Of a DNA stretch of 64,000 nucleotides, positions 23,666 through 34,104 are shown one piece after another. The notes below the pieces were generated by a model. The model searched no databases. It was given only the letters and a program-made list of their open reading frames with translations, and was not told the DNA's origin. The DNA comes from Peptococcaceae bacterium CEB3 (GTDB taxonomy: Bacteria > Bacillota > Desulfitobacteriia > Desulfitobacteriales > Desulfitobacteriaceae): positions 62,001 through 126,000 of the forward strand of contig LDXJ01000063.1 in the NCBI GenBank assembly GCA_001029295.1, given 5' to 3'. How positions within the stretch are numbered: position 1 is the stretch's first letter; every line of letters starts with the position of its first letter. A program made the translations under genes and the position numbers.

Positions 23666-23916
23666 ATCCCTGGGGACGCATATGCCGGGAAGGTGGCGAC
23701 CCTTCCGCCGGTTTTGTCCTAGCTAGGACAGCCCGGCAAGGGTCAAGCCGGCACAGGGCGGTGCCAGGAGCAGCCTACCTTGAGGCTGCTCCTTCCCTGC
23801 CTTATAATATATTAGGTAAGCGATAGCCGGAATTGGCTAAGCCGGTGTCTGAACCCGGCCCTAACCCGGGCAACACAAGACCCCGGTGCGGGAAGAGGGC
23901 TTGGAAAGGAGGGCAT

Positions 23917-24381
23917 GTGGGGAATTCGGATGAAGACGAGAGGATGGCGGGCAAAAAAAACGTCCTGATTAGAGTCGTCGGAACACAGAAATTCTCCGAA
24001 GGAGAAACCGATAGGTTGGAATTTGTCACGACAGGGGCGTTTTACGAACGGCAGGGGGCCTTTTATCTGCTTTACCGCGAATCAGAAGTCAGCGGTATGG
24101 CGGGAGTCACGACTTCCCTCCGCATCGAAGGAAAGCATATTACCTTAAATCGTATGGGAAAGGCGGAGTTGAAACAGGAATTCCAACCGGGGATTTTGCA
24201 CCGGGGGAGATATGTCACGTCTTTCGGAACACTTTGGCTGAGCGTGTTGACAACCGAATTGGAATATGACTTGACAGTTATGGGGGGACGTATTAGTCTA
24301 GAATATGATCTTTTTGCGGATGATGCCTTGGTGAGCCATAACGGCCTGGAAATTATCATAAAGGAGGAGCCTCCTCGATGA
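23917..24381 (+). CDS. DUF1934 family beta-barrel protein (YwiB-like)
   Basis: 154 residues from GTG 23917 (AAAGGAGG a few bases upstream; a shorter start at ATG 23944 is possible). It has the DUF1934 pattern of a small lipocalin-like beta barrel: GKKNVLIRVVGTQ, YLLYRESEVSGMAGVTTSLRI and ISLEYDLFADDALVSHNGLEI. Function is unknown in the family. It overlaps argS by 4 bases (ATGA), the same arrangement as ywiB-argS in Bacillus, which suggests translational coupling. Confidence 0.85.
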   Translation: MGNSDEDERMAGKKNVLIRVVGTQKFSEGETDRLEFVTTGAFYERQGAFYLLYRESEVSGMAGVTTSLRIEGKHITLNRMGKAELKQEFQPGILHRGRYVTSFGTLWLSVLTTELEYDLTVMGGRISLEYDLFADDALVSHNGLEIIIKEEPPR

Positions 24382-26063
24382 GTCTCTATGCACGGATAGC
24401 CCAGAAGATTGAACGCAATTTGGCGGAAGCGGCTGCAAAAGCTAAGACTCAAGGTGAGTTAGATTTCGGGGAATTGCCTTCTTTCGTTTTAGAAGAACCG
24501 CGCGAACGTCAGCACGGGGACCTGGCCACAAACCTGGGTATGGTTCTGGCCAAACAGGCTAAGCGTTCGCCCCGGGAGGTCGCCGAAATCTTAATCCGCC
24601 ATTTGGAGACGGATAATACTTGGATAGAGTCGTCAGAGATTGCCGGTCCCGGTTTTATTAATTTCCGGCTTAATCCGCGCTGGCTGAGCGCCGTCATTCC
24701 CGAAGTTTTGCGGGAAGGGCAGGCCTATGGACGGGTGAATCTGGGGCAGGGAAAAAAGGTTCAAGTGGAATTCGTCAGCGCTAATCCAACGGGGCTCCTC
24801 CATATGGGAAATGCCCGCGGAGCGGCTCTGGGGGACAGTCTGGCGTCTCTGTTACAGATGGCTGGCTATGAGGTCAGCCGTGAATTTTACATTAATGACG
24901 CCGGCAATCAGATTCACAATTTTGCCCTGTCTTTAGAAGCACGCTATCTTCAGCTTCTGGGACAGGATGCCCCGATCCCGGAAGGCGGGTACCACGGTGA
25001 AGATCTTTTGGACACTGTTCAAGGGCTCATGGATCGGGATGGTGATAAATATTTAAATATGGATGCCGGCCTGAGGCAGGAATTTCTCGTACGCTATGCC
25101 TTAGCGGAAAAGATGGGACAGATCAGGGAGACGCTCAAAGATTTTGGGGTGGAGTATGACGTTTGGTTCAGTGAACAATCTCTGCATGATTCCGGCTTCG
25201 TCCGTTCCACCATGGAGGACATGGAGAAAAAGGGCTATATCTACGAGAAAGAGGGGGCCCTTTGGCTGAAATCCACCTTGTTCGGAGACGAAAAAGATGA
25301 GGTTGTTGTGCGCAGCAACGGAATACCGACTTACTTTGCGGCGGACATTGCCTATCACCGGAACAAATTTGAACGCGGCTTTGATCAAGTGATTAATATT
25401 TGGGGGGCGGACCACCACGGGCATGTGGCAAGAATGAAAGGCGCGATGGCGGCTTTGGGCATTGATCCCGATCGACTGCAGATCATTCTCATGCAGTTGG
25501 TGCGTCTGATCCAGAATGGCGAAGTCGTGAGGATGTCCAAACGTTCCGGTCAGTACATTACCTTGCGCGAGTTAATGGACGAAGTGGGGAAGGATGCGGC
25601 CCGTTTCACCTTTATTCTGCGCGACCCGGATTCCGCCGTGGAATTTGATCTGGATTTGGCGAAATCCCAATCCGCCGATAACCCGGTCTACTACATCCAG
25701 TATGCCCATGCCCGGCTTTGCAGCATTTTGCGCCAGGCCGGGGACACGGAGGCCGAGGCGGAGATTCCTGCCGAACGGGAACTGGAACTCCTTCTCGACA
25801 GTCAGGAAGAACGGGCTCTTTTGAAAAAGATGGCGGATTTTCCCGATGAAATTTCCTTGGCCGCACGGTTGCTGGAACCCCACCGTCTGGCCCGGTATGT
25901 GCTTGATTTGGCCGGGCTTTTTCACACGTTTTACAACAGCCACAGGGTTTTGGTCGAGGAAGAGGGTTTGCGCAGGGCGCGTCTGGCTTTAATTCGCTCA
26001 ACCCGACAGGTCATTGCCAATGTTTTGGGGATTTTGGGCGTGTCAGCGCCGGAACGGATGTAA
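24378..26063 (+). CDS. argS: Arginyl-tRNA synthetase
   Basis: A class I synthetase of 561 residues that charges tRNA-Arg. It has the N-terminal Add1 domain (1-120), the HIGH-type motif in PTGLLHMGNARGAALGDS, the KMSKS-type motif in VVRMSKRSGQYITL, and a C-terminal DALR anticodon-binding domain (YIQYAHARLCSILRQAG onwards). The start overlaps the ywiB stop, with AAGGAGGAG upstream. The stop codon lies inside the first unit of a 21-bp repeat array. Confidence 0.96.
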   Translation: MSLYARIAQKIERNLAEAAAKAKTQGELDFGELPSFVLEEPRERQHGDLATNLGMVLAKQAKRSPREVAEILIRHLETDNTWIESSEIAGPGFINFRLNPRWLSAVIPEVLREGQAYGRVNLGQGKKVQVEFVSANPTGLLHMGNARGAALGDSLASLLQMAGYEVSREFYINDAGNQIHNFALSLEARYLQLLGQDAPIPEGGYHGEDLLDTVQGLMDRDGDKYLNMDAGLRQEFLVRYALAEKMGQIRETLKDFGVEYDVWFSEQSLHDSGFVRSTMEDMEKKGYIYEKEGALWLKSTLFGDEKDEVVVRSNGIPTYFAADIAYHRNKFERGFDQVINIWGADHHGHVARMKGAMAALGIDPDRLQIILMQLVRLIQNGEVVRMSKRSGQYITLRELMDEVGKDAARFTFILRDPDSAVEFDLDLAKSQSADNPVYYIQYAHARLCSILRQAGDTEAEAEIPAERELELLLDSQEERALLKKMADFPDEISLAARLLEPHRLARYVLDLAGLFHTFYNSHRVLVEEEGLRRARLALIRSTRQVIANVLGILGVSAPERM

Positions 26064-26162
26064 ACCTATATTTTGTTAATGTAGACCTCTGCCTTGTTAA
26101 TGTAGACCTATATTTTGTTTAATGTAGACCTATGCTTTGTTAATGTAAACCTATGTTTGAGG
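26058..26162. repeat. Five imperfect 21-22 bp tandem repeats between argS and rpoE
   Basis: Units start at 26058, 26079, 26100, 26122 and 26143. Each begins ATGTARACCT and most end TTTGTTA. The first unit overlaps the argS stop codon and the last runs up to the rpoE ribosome binding site. No hairpin with a T-run is visible. Confidence 0.9.
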
Positions 26163-26177
26163 AAAGGCGGTGGAATT

Positions 26178-26678
26178 TTGGCGCAATCTTTTGGTCAAGG
26201 GAGGCTCTCCAGTAGTACCGATATTGCTTTCGAACTTTTGAAAACTCACGGTCGCCCGATGAACTATCGAGATTTAATCGGGTTAATTCTGCAGAAAAAG
26301 GAACTGCCCCAAAGTCCCGAGCAGGTATCCGCAGTGCTGACCCAGATAAACCTTGACACCCGCTTTGCTTATGCGGGCTCAGGGGAATGGGGTTTGAAGG
26401 TTTGGCTTCCCACCCGTACTTCAAAACGTATGCCATCCATCACCCTGATGAATAAGTCGGTGGCTTATGATGATGAAGACACGGCTAAAACGTCTCCGCC
26501 GGACGGGGAGGATCCGGAAAACGGGGAGCACCGCTATGAGGGCCAAGAGGATCCGGGCGAGGCGGGAGACGCTTTGGATGATGAAGATGAAGATGAAGAC
26601 GAAGATAAAGATGAGGAAGACATGGCAGAGGGAGATGAGGAGGAAGAGGACGGAGGCGGGCGCAAAGGCCGGTGGTAA
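26178..26678 (+). CDS. rpoE: RNA polymerase delta subunit
   Basis: About 166 residues from TTG 26178 (GAAAGGCGGTGG upstream). The N-terminal HARE-HTH domain (SSSTDIAFELLKTHGRPMNYRDLIGLI) is followed by a highly acidic tail (DEDEDEDEDKDEEDMAEGDEEEEDG), the standard delta architecture. Delta is a Firmicute RNA polymerase subunit that raises promoter selectivity and helps recycle polymerase. The order rpoE-pyrG is as in Bacillus. The basic last residues GGGRKGRW are unusual after the acidic tail. Confidence 0.9.
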   Translation: MAQSFGQGRLSSSTDIAFELLKTHGRPMNYRDLIGLILQKKELPQSPEQVSAVLTQINLDTRFAYAGSGEWGLKVWLPTRTSKRMPSITLMNKSVAYDDEDTAKTSPPDGEDPENGEHRYEGQEDPGEAGDALDDEDEDEDEDKDEEDMAEGDEEEEDGGGRKGRW

Positions 26679-26747
26679 AGGAGACGTCGGCCAAGCAACA
26701 GAAGAAAAGGAGACCTCGCCGAAGTAACAGAAGCGGCTGGTTGGTTC

Positions 26748-26776
26748 TTGACAGGTCTTTTGAATAAGGCTAGAAT
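26748..26776 (+). promoter_or_regulatory. pyrG promoter
   Basis: TTGACA (26748-26753), a 17-base spacer and TAGAAT (26771-26776) make a strong promoter. Initiation is predicted at about 26783, only about 16 bases before an intrinsic terminator, indicating leader attenuation. Confidence 0.8.
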
Positions 26777-26798
26777 ACAAAGCAATAGGAAAAATAAT

Positions 26799-26829
26799 GC
26801 TAGTGCGGCTGGACGGACTAGCTTTTTTT
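26799..26829 (+). terminator. Leader attenuator of pyrG
   Basis: GCTAGT (26799-26804) pairs with ACTAGC (26817-26822), followed by seven T. It lies between the promoter and pyrG, so it must be read through for expression. Bacillus pyrG uses a similar early terminator controlled by CTP through reiterative G addition, but the predicted start here lacks the GGG run. Confidence 0.8.
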
Positions 26830-26875
26830 GTGTGTCGCAGCCGGGTCGTGTATTGGATCGGCACATTCAACCTGA

Positions 26876-28534
<1,659 letters not shown>

Positions 28535-28691
28535 CTCCGGCGTGACGCGATTCACTTTAAGGTTCGTAAAGATAACCGGATTGTCATCAAGGCCGCTTAT
28601 TCTGTTCTTGGCATAGACGGGACTAGAAGGGCGGGGATGAAGGCAAGACTTGTAGCAAGAAGGTTTTCCGCAGGAATGGAGGATTCGGGGC

Positions 28692-29828
28692 ATGGCCTAT
28701 GCCACAAAATGGATTGACGTAAACGAACGGGCGCGCTTTGACGCTTTTTTGACCCATCATTATAAGGGACACATTTTACAGACCTGGGAATGGGGGGAGA
28801 TCAAGAGCCGTACGGGCTGGCGGCCCTGGCGGCTCCTCGTGGAAGAGGATGGAGAGATCAAAGCGGCGGCTTCGGTATTGGAGCGAAAGCTTCCCTTAGT
28901 GGGGGTACCCATTTTTTACGTTCCGCGCGGCCCCGTCCTGACCTGGCATGATCGGGAACTCTTCGACGCGGTGTTGCGGGCGTTTAAAGGGTTGGCGAAA
29001 AAGAGGGGTGCGATCTTTCTGAAAATCGACCCGGATATCCCCTCCTCCGACCGGGAACTGGAACAGTTTTTGCACAGCCGGGGTTTCCGCTCGGCGGAAA
29101 CGGGCAAAGGGTTTGAGGGGGTACAGCCAAAATATGTGTTCCGCTTGGATATAGCTCCGAAGGAAGAGGAGCTGCTGGCCGGGATGCACCAAAAAACGCG
29201 CTATAATATCCGTTTGGCCCAAAAAAAAGGGGTGCGGGTCCGGCGCGGGGCACGGGCGGATTTGCCCGAATTTTACCGTGTGCTGAAAGAGACGACCGAA
29301 AGGGACCGCTTTCTCGTCCGCGCTTATTCTTATTTTGAGGATATGTTTGACACCTTGGTACCGGCCGGCTTGGCGGAACTTTTCATAGGCGAGTACCAAG
29401 GTCAGGTTGTGGCCGGGACCCTGGCCTTCAGGCTGGGGGACAAAGCCTGGTACATCTATGGGGCATCTTCCAACAGCCACAGGAATGTAATGCCCAACTA
29501 CCTGATCCAGTGGGAAATGATTCGCTGGGCCAAGTCTCTGGGCTGCACGATGTATGATTTCCGGGGTGTTCCGGGGCACTTGACGGAGGACAACCCCCTT
29601 TACGGGCTTTACCGGTTTAAGAAAGGCTTCAACGGCGAATATACCGAATTTATCGGGGAGTGGGATTTGGTCTACCGGCCATTTGTCTACTTTCTCTGGC
29701 GGCATCTGGAACCGATCTATTCCGATGTCGTAAAGAGCCTCATCGGCAGGCTGCGCCGCCGGAAGGGCGGCTCGGGTAAGAGTGATGATGAAAACTCCGG
29801 CGCCGTGGCCACCAAGCGAACCGTCTGA
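28692..29828 (+). CDS. FemA/FemB-family aminoacyltransferase (peptidoglycan cross-bridge type)
   Basis: 378 residues with two GNAT-like halves. FemAB marks include HILQTWEWGEIKSRTGW, FYVPRGPV, MHQKTRYNIRLAQKKGV, YIYGASSNSHRNVMPNYLIQWEMI and a terminal YDFRGVPG with FKKGFNGEYTEFIG. These enzymes transfer amino acids from aminoacyl-tRNA to the lipid-linked muropeptide stem. The helical arm between the halves is short. Start ATG 28692 follows GGAGGATTCGGGGC. Alanine racemase follows 91 bases later, so both are probably peptidoglycan genes of one transcript. Confidence 0.85.
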   Translation: MAYATKWIDVNERARFDAFLTHHYKGHILQTWEWGEIKSRTGWRPWRLLVEEDGEIKAAASVLERKLPLVGVPIFYVPRGPVLTWHDRELFDAVLRAFKGLAKKRGAIFLKIDPDIPSSDRELEQFLHSRGFRSAETGKGFEGVQPKYVFRLDIAPKEEELLAGMHQKTRYNIRLAQKKGVRVRRGARADLPEFYRVLKETTERDRFLVRAYSYFEDMFDTLVPAGLAELFIGEYQGQVVAGTLAFRLGDKAWYIYGASSNSHRNVMPNYLIQWEMIRWAKSLGCTMYDFRGVPGHLTEDNPLYGLYRFKKGFNGEYTEFIGEWDLVYRPFVYFLWRHLEPIYSDVVKSLIGRLRRRKGGSGKSDDENSGAVATKRTV

Positions 29829-29919
29829 GTAAGGCAAAGGTCCGTGGGGCTGGATGCCGCCTGGGTAAGTGTGGCATCGACAAAGAGTGAAGTCGCCGTG
29901 GGGCAGAAAGGTGAGGAGT

Positions 29920-31155
29920 ATGGCGCGGGCGTGGATTGAAGTGAACCTGGACGCGGTGGCCGTCAATTACCGGGCCGCGGTTAAACTGCTGCGGCCCGGG
30001 TCGCGCTGTATGGCTGTGGTCAAGGCTGATGGCTATGGACTCGGTGCGGTTCAGGTTGCTCTCCGGTTGGAGGAATGCGGGTGTGAAGCCTTTGCGGTGA
30101 CATCGGTGGAAGAGGGTCTGGTGTTGCGCGAGCACGGAATCAAAGGTATCATTCTCGTCTTGGGTCCAAGCGCGCGTCCCGAATGGGCGGCGGCCGTGTC
30201 TTCCGGTTTGCAGCTCAGCATTTCCGATCAAGCCTCAATTGCCGAGCTCGATGACCTGGCCGGCAAACAAGGGGTGCGGGCGGAAATTCATCTCAAATTG
30301 GAAACAGGAATGGGGCGTACGGGTTTTCCTCCGGCAGAGGTGGAAGAGCTCGCTTCCCGCCTGCGGGGAGCCAAAAATCTGGCGGTCATGGGGGTTTATA
30401 CCCACTTCGCTCGAGCGGCTCAGCGGGATCGCACATATACGGAACGGCAGTACAAAGTCTTTCTTGACGGAACGGCGCGCTTGGCAAGCGCCGGAGTGCG
30501 GCCGCAATGGAAGCATGTGTGCAACAGCGCGGCTTTTTTGGAGTTTCCCGACTGGCATCTGGATTTTGTCCGTTTAGGCACGCTTTTGGTCGGACATCTG
30601 CCCGGAGTGGGCTTTCAGGGGCGTATTACCCTTCGGGACCCCTGGACGGCAAAATGCCGGGTGCTCAGTGTGCGCCGGGTGGCCAAAGGTACGTACGTGG
30701 GGTATCAGAGCACTTACCGGACCGGTGCTGATACGCAGCTGGCGGTGATCCCCGTGGGGTATGCCGACGGGTTCGGTCTCGAACCCCGCCTGGTGCCCCA
30801 AGGCTGGGTCGATTTGTTAAAGATTTTTATCAAAAATTTTGCCCTCATGTTCGGGGTAGTGTTGGGCCGGGAAAAAGTCAGTTTGCGCGGGCGCACGGTG
30901 CGCGTGGCCGGGAAAATCGGCATGCAGCTGACGGTTCTGGACGTGGGTTTGGATGAATGCCTCCCCGGGGATGAGGTTTGCCTTCCTTTACGCAGGACGT
31001 CGGCGAATCCCCGGCTGCCGCGCCTGTACCTGCGTGAGGGAAGAATATTTGCGGAACGCCGCTTGAAAGAAGGATTTTCCCGAGTTGACCAAGAATATCC
31101 TATGCTGAAGGACGATCCGGCCGGGATGAAAGGGAAAGCGTATACTGCGGACTGA
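29920..31155 (+). CDS. alr: Alanine racemase (variant active-site segment)
   Basis: A fold-type III PLP enzyme giving D-alanine for peptidoglycan. The PLP Lys is K35 in AVVKADGYGLG. LKLETGMGRTGF, HFARAAQRD and the second-subunit Tyr region (TYVGYQSTYRTGADTQLAVIPVGYADGF) are typical. The segment usually reading C/S-M-D reads GKIGMQLTVLDV here, so the Asp is Gln. The C-terminus is about 40 residues longer than usual and basic. ATG 29920 is chosen because GGTGAGGAG is next to it. The same family includes VanT-like serine racemases, but no membrane domain is present. Confidence 0.85.
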   Translation: MARAWIEVNLDAVAVNYRAAVKLLRPGSRCMAVVKADGYGLGAVQVALRLEECGCEAFAVTSVEEGLVLREHGIKGIILVLGPSARPEWAAAVSSGLQLSISDQASIAELDDLAGKQGVRAEIHLKLETGMGRTGFPPAEVEELASRLRGAKNLAVMGVYTHFARAAQRDRTYTERQYKVFLDGTARLASAGVRPQWKHVCNSAAFLEFPDWHLDFVRLGTLLVGHLPGVGFQGRITLRDPWTAKCRVLSVRRVAKGTYVGYQSTYRTGADTQLAVIPVGYADGFGLEPRLVPQGWVDLLKIFIKNFALMFGVVLGREKVSLRGRTVRVAGKIGMQLTVLDVGLDECLPGDEVCLPLRRTSANPRLPRLYLREGRIFAERRLKEGFSRVDQEYPMLKDDPAGMKGKAYTAD

Positions 31156-31169
31156 AGGGGATGACAGAA

Positions 31170-31556
31170 TTGGCAAAAGTTCTGGTAGTGGACGACCAGC
31201 TGGGCGTGCGGCTGCTCCTCTACGAGACGTTTCGGGAGGATCAGCATGAGGTGGAGATGGCGGCGAACGGCAGTGAAGCAATTCGGTTGGCAGGGGAATT
31301 TTGCCCGGATTTAATTCTGATGGATATGAAAATGCCCGGCATGAACGGGATGGAGACATTGCGGCAAATTCGGTCTTTGAAGATAAAGGCACAGGTTATG
31401 ATGATGACCGCCTATGGAGACGTACATAACATGGAGCAGGCCAGGGAGTTGGGGGCCGTTCATTACTTGACGAAGCCGTTCGACCTTTTTGAACTCCGCG
31501 ACAAGGTTGCCGAAATTCTCGGGGGAAAAGGGCAGGAGCCCCCGGCGGGGAGCTGA
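31170..31556 (+). CDS. spo0F: Spo0F-like sporulation response regulator
   Basis: A single-domain receiver of about 128 residues: acidic pair D8-D9, phospho-acceptor D52 (LILMDMKMPGMNG), Thr in MMMTAYGD and Lys in YLTKPF. There is no output domain. In Bacillus Spo0F relays phosphate from sensor kinases to Spo0B and Spo0A. I prefer TTG 31170 because AAGGGG lies 9 bases away, whereas the ATG at 31161 would leave no spacing. Position before fba and transaldolase matches the Bacillus spo0F locus. Most Clostridia lack the full relay, so its partner here is uncertain. Confidence 0.8.
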   Translation: MAKVLVVDDQLGVRLLLYETFREDQHEVEMAANGSEAIRLAGEFCPDLILMDMKMPGMNGMETLRQIRSLKIKAQVMMMTAYGDVHNMEQARELGAVHYLTKPFDLFELRDKVAEILGGKGQEPPAGS

Positions 31557-31727
31557 TAGAATCCCCGGGAAGAAACGGGCAGAAGTTCCGAAGGAAACGG
31601 AGGAAGTCCACCGGCGCGGCCCTGACGGGATTTTTGGGGTCCGCCTCCTATGTTTGGCAGATTTCGGCGAGTCGGCAGGAAATTTTAAGTGAGTGCCGAA
31701 GTATATGCTAGAAAGAGGTGGAAGTCA

Positions 31728-32408
31728 ATGATTCTGGCGACGAATGCAACGGTTGCAATTCAGTGTCCCCGCTGCGGGCAGTTGGAGTTTCAGGCTCTGT
31801 CGCTTTTCGCGCTGGCGGGGAGAGAAAGGATAAGGCTGGCTTGTGACTGCGGCGCCCCCATCCTCGACCTTGCGAGCAGCGACCGCCGGCAATTTAATAT
31901 ATCTTACCAATGTGCTTTTTGCGGGGAGAATCACTATCTGAGGGTTAACCGGAAGGTCATCTGGGGTAAGGAAGTATTGCCTCTTATTTGCCCGGAGATG
32001 GAATCCTCGGTAGGATTTATCGGGCCCAAACAAAAAGTAGCCCAGGCTTGTCAGGAACGGGAGAAGTCTATCGGTGAATTGGCAACGGAATTAGGTTACG
32101 AAGAAGAGTTTGAGAATCCGGAGGTTATGCTCAAGATCCTTGACCACCTGCACCGCTTGGCCAAGGAAGGAACGCTCGGCTGCCGCTGCGGCAACAAACA
32201 GCTTTCTTTTGAACTGCAGCCGGATCGGATAGAATTATACTGTGAATATTGCGAAGCGCTGGGAATCATTCATGCCGACAATGCGGATAATATTCAAGCG
32301 GTGGAAGGAATGACTTCGCTCTATTTGGAAGAAAATAAGACATGGCAAATCAACCGTCCTGTGCGGGGACAAAACTTTGCTAAACCAAAAGAGGAGGAAC
32401 ATCTATGA
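31728..32408 (+). CDS. Cysteine-rich zinc-ribbon-like protein of unknown function
   Basis: 226 residues from ATG 31728 (AAAGAGGTGG upstream). I do not recognise the family. It has several paired cysteines: CPRC (13-16), CDC (39-41), CAFC (62-65), a lone Cys in LICPE, CRC (about 162-164) and CEYC (about 183-186). The pairs suggest three rubredoxin-knuckle-like zinc or iron sites separated by beta-rich segments and a helical middle part. There is no signal or membrane segment. It overlaps fba by 4 bases, so it is co-translated with that glycolytic enzyme and lies just after spo0F. A redox or metal-sensing link is speculative. Confidence 0.6.
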   Translation: MILATNATVAIQCPRCGQLEFQALSLFALAGRERIRLACDCGAPILDLASSDRRQFNISYQCAFCGENHYLRVNRKVIWGKEVLPLICPEMESSVGFIGPKQKVAQACQEREKSIGELATELGYEEEFENPEVMLKILDHLHRLAKEGTLGCRCGNKQLSFELQPDRIELYCEYCEALGIIHADNADNIQAVEGMTSLYLEENKTWQINRPVRGQNFAKPKEEEHL

Positions 32409-33280
32409 GTTTGGTCCCCGTTGCCGGGCTTTTGCGCGAAGCCCAAAAAGGGCATTACGCCGTAGGGGCGTTCAATTGCAACAACATGGAGATAGTGCAG
32501 GCAATCGTGGCCGCCGCGGAAGCCGAACAGGCCCCAGTTATCATTCAGGCGAGTCAGGGAGCGATTAAATACGCGGGGGTTGAATACATCGGAGTCCTGG
32601 CCCGTCAGGCCGCGGAAAAGGCGAAAGTTCCCGTAGCTCTGCATCTCGATCACGGAACGGGCTTCACCCAGGTCATGCAATGCGTACGCAGCGGTTTTAC
32701 CTCGGTGATGATAGACGGTTCGAAGCTGCCCTTGCCGGACAACATCGCTCTGACGAACAAGGTGATAGAGGCTGTTCATCCCTTGGGTTTGTCCGTGGAA
32801 GCGGAGTTGGGGAAGATCGGGGGGACGGAAGACGATATCAGCGTGACGGCCCGGGATGCGCTGTTCACGGACCCAGAGGAAGCGGCCGAGTTTGTTCGGG
32901 CAACCGGAGTGGATTCCCTGGCGGTGGCCATTGGGACGGCTCACGGCCGCTACCAAGGAGTACCTCAACTGGATTTTGAGCGTCTGCGCCGGATTACAGC
33001 CCGGATATCCGCGCCCATTGTCCTTCACGGGTCTTCGGGGGTTCCGGATGAGGCGATTCAAGAGGCGATTGCCCTGGGTGTCTGTAAAGTGAATATCGAT
33101 ACCAATATTCGGGAGGCCTTTGTTTTGGCGGCTCGCGGAGTTTTGGCGGAGAATCCCGAGGAAATTGATCCGCGCAAGGTGTTGGGACCGGCCAGGGAAG
33201 CGGCAACCGAGGTGATTCGGGGGAAAATGCGGGTCTTCGGCACGTCCGGAAAGGCCCGAAGCGGGATCGATATTGCCTGA
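32405..33280 (+). CDS. fba: Class II fructose-bisphosphate aldolase
   Basis: A Zn-dependent aldolase of 291 residues cleaving fructose 1,6-bisphosphate to DHAP and glyceraldehyde 3-phosphate. Metal and substrate motifs are visible: [44 protein letters not shown] and VCKVNIDTN. It overlaps the Cys-rich gene by 4 bases (ATGA). Transaldolase and class II FBPase follow, making a lower-glycolysis/gluconeogenesis cluster. Confidence 0.95.
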   Translation: MSLVPVAGLLREAQKGHYAVGAFNCNNMEIVQAIVAAAEAEQAPVIIQASQGAIKYAGVEYIGVLARQAAEKAKVPVALHLDHGTGFTQVMQCVRSGFTSVMIDGSKLPLPDNIALTNKVIEAVHPLGLSVEAELGKIGGTEDDISVTARDALFTDPEEAAEFVRATGVDSLAVAIGTAHGRYQGVPQLDFERLRRITARISAPIVLHGSSGVPDEAIQEAIALGVCKVNIDTNIREAFVLAARGVLAENPEEIDPRKVLGPAREAATEVIRGKMRVFGTSGKARSGIDIA

Positions 33281-33310
33281 GGCCATTGCGGCCGGGGCAC
33301 AAAATATAGG

Positions 33311-33333
33311 GCGGCGGCCGGTTCGGCCGCCGC
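33311..33333. other. Perfect GC hairpin between fba and transaldolase
   Basis: GCGGCGGCCG (33311-33320), loop GTT, CGGCCGCCGC (33324-33333). It lacks a T-run, so it is more likely an mRNA-stabilising or processing element that sets different levels of the two enzymes than a terminator. Confidence 0.6.
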
Positions 33334-33353
33334 TTAAGAATGAGGTGGCAAAC

Positions 33354-34001
33354 ATGCAGTTTTTCTTGGACTCAGCTAATCCGCAAGAAGTAAAGGAAGC
33401 CTGGGACATGGGGGTGATTGCCGGGATTACGACCAATCCCAGCCTGGTGGCCAAAGAAGGAGAGGATTTTCATACCCTGTTGGGCAAACTGACGCAAATC
33501 GTTCAGGGTCCGATCAGCGCCGAAGTCATCGCCCTCGATCATGAGGGTATGCTCAAGGAGGCCCGGGATTTAGCGGGGTTCCACGAAAATATCGTCGTGA
33601 AGATCCCGATGACGGAAGCGGGGCTGAAGACGGTCAAAGTCTTGGCTGCCGAAGGCATCCGGACCAATGTGACTCTGATTTTTTCACCGGTCCAGGCCTT
33701 GTTGGCGGCCAGGGCGGGAGCGACCTACGTCAGCCCGTTCTTGGGCCGGTTGGACGACATCGGGGAGAACGGACTGAATCTGGTGGCGGACATTGCCGAG
33801 GTTTTCCAGGTACATGAATTGGGGACCAAAATCATCGCGGCCAGCATTCGCAACCCGGTGCATGTTACCGAATCGGCAAGATTGGGCGCGCATTTTGCGA
33901 CTGTTCCTTTTGCGGTCCTCAGGCAGTTGTTCCGGCACCCCTTGACCGAAGCGGGTATTGAAAAGTTCCTAGCGGATTGGAAAAAGCTTGAACAGAGATA
34001 A
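33354..34001 (+). CDS. tal: Transaldolase / fructose-6-phosphate aldolase-like (TalC type)
   Basis: 215 residues from ATG 33354 (GAGGTGG upstream), the short TalC/FSA subfamily. It has [29 protein letters not shown], the Schiff-base Lys in [48 protein letters not shown] and [13 protein letters not shown]. Enzymes of this group transfer a dihydroxyacetone unit in the pentose phosphate pathway or act as F6P aldolase. Neighbouring fba and glpX support a central carbon role. Confidence 0.92.
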   Translation: MQFFLDSANPQEVKEAWDMGVIAGITTNPSLVAKEGEDFHTLLGKLTQIVQGPISAEVIALDHEGMLKEARDLAGFHENIVVKIPMTEAGLKTVKVLAAEGIRTNVTLIFSPVQALLAARAGATYVSPFLGRLDDIGENGLNLVADIAEVFQVHELGTKIIAASIRNPVHVTESARLGAHFATVPFAVLRQLFRHPLTEAGIEKFLADWKKLEQR

Positions 34002-34104
34002 AAAGTATGGCACAATAAGGCTGTGGCGGGGTAAATGTGAAGCATAATTTGCCCTGACAGAGCCTTTGTGCTCTGAGAATCCGCAGAGAGAGGTGGCGGG
34101 ATCT

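Noticed and set aside
28896-29966. Long antisense ORF (356 codons) opposite the FemAB-like gene
   Set aside because: The sense strand encodes a clear FemAB protein with a ribosome binding site; the antisense frame is a by-product of codon bias and has no family features.
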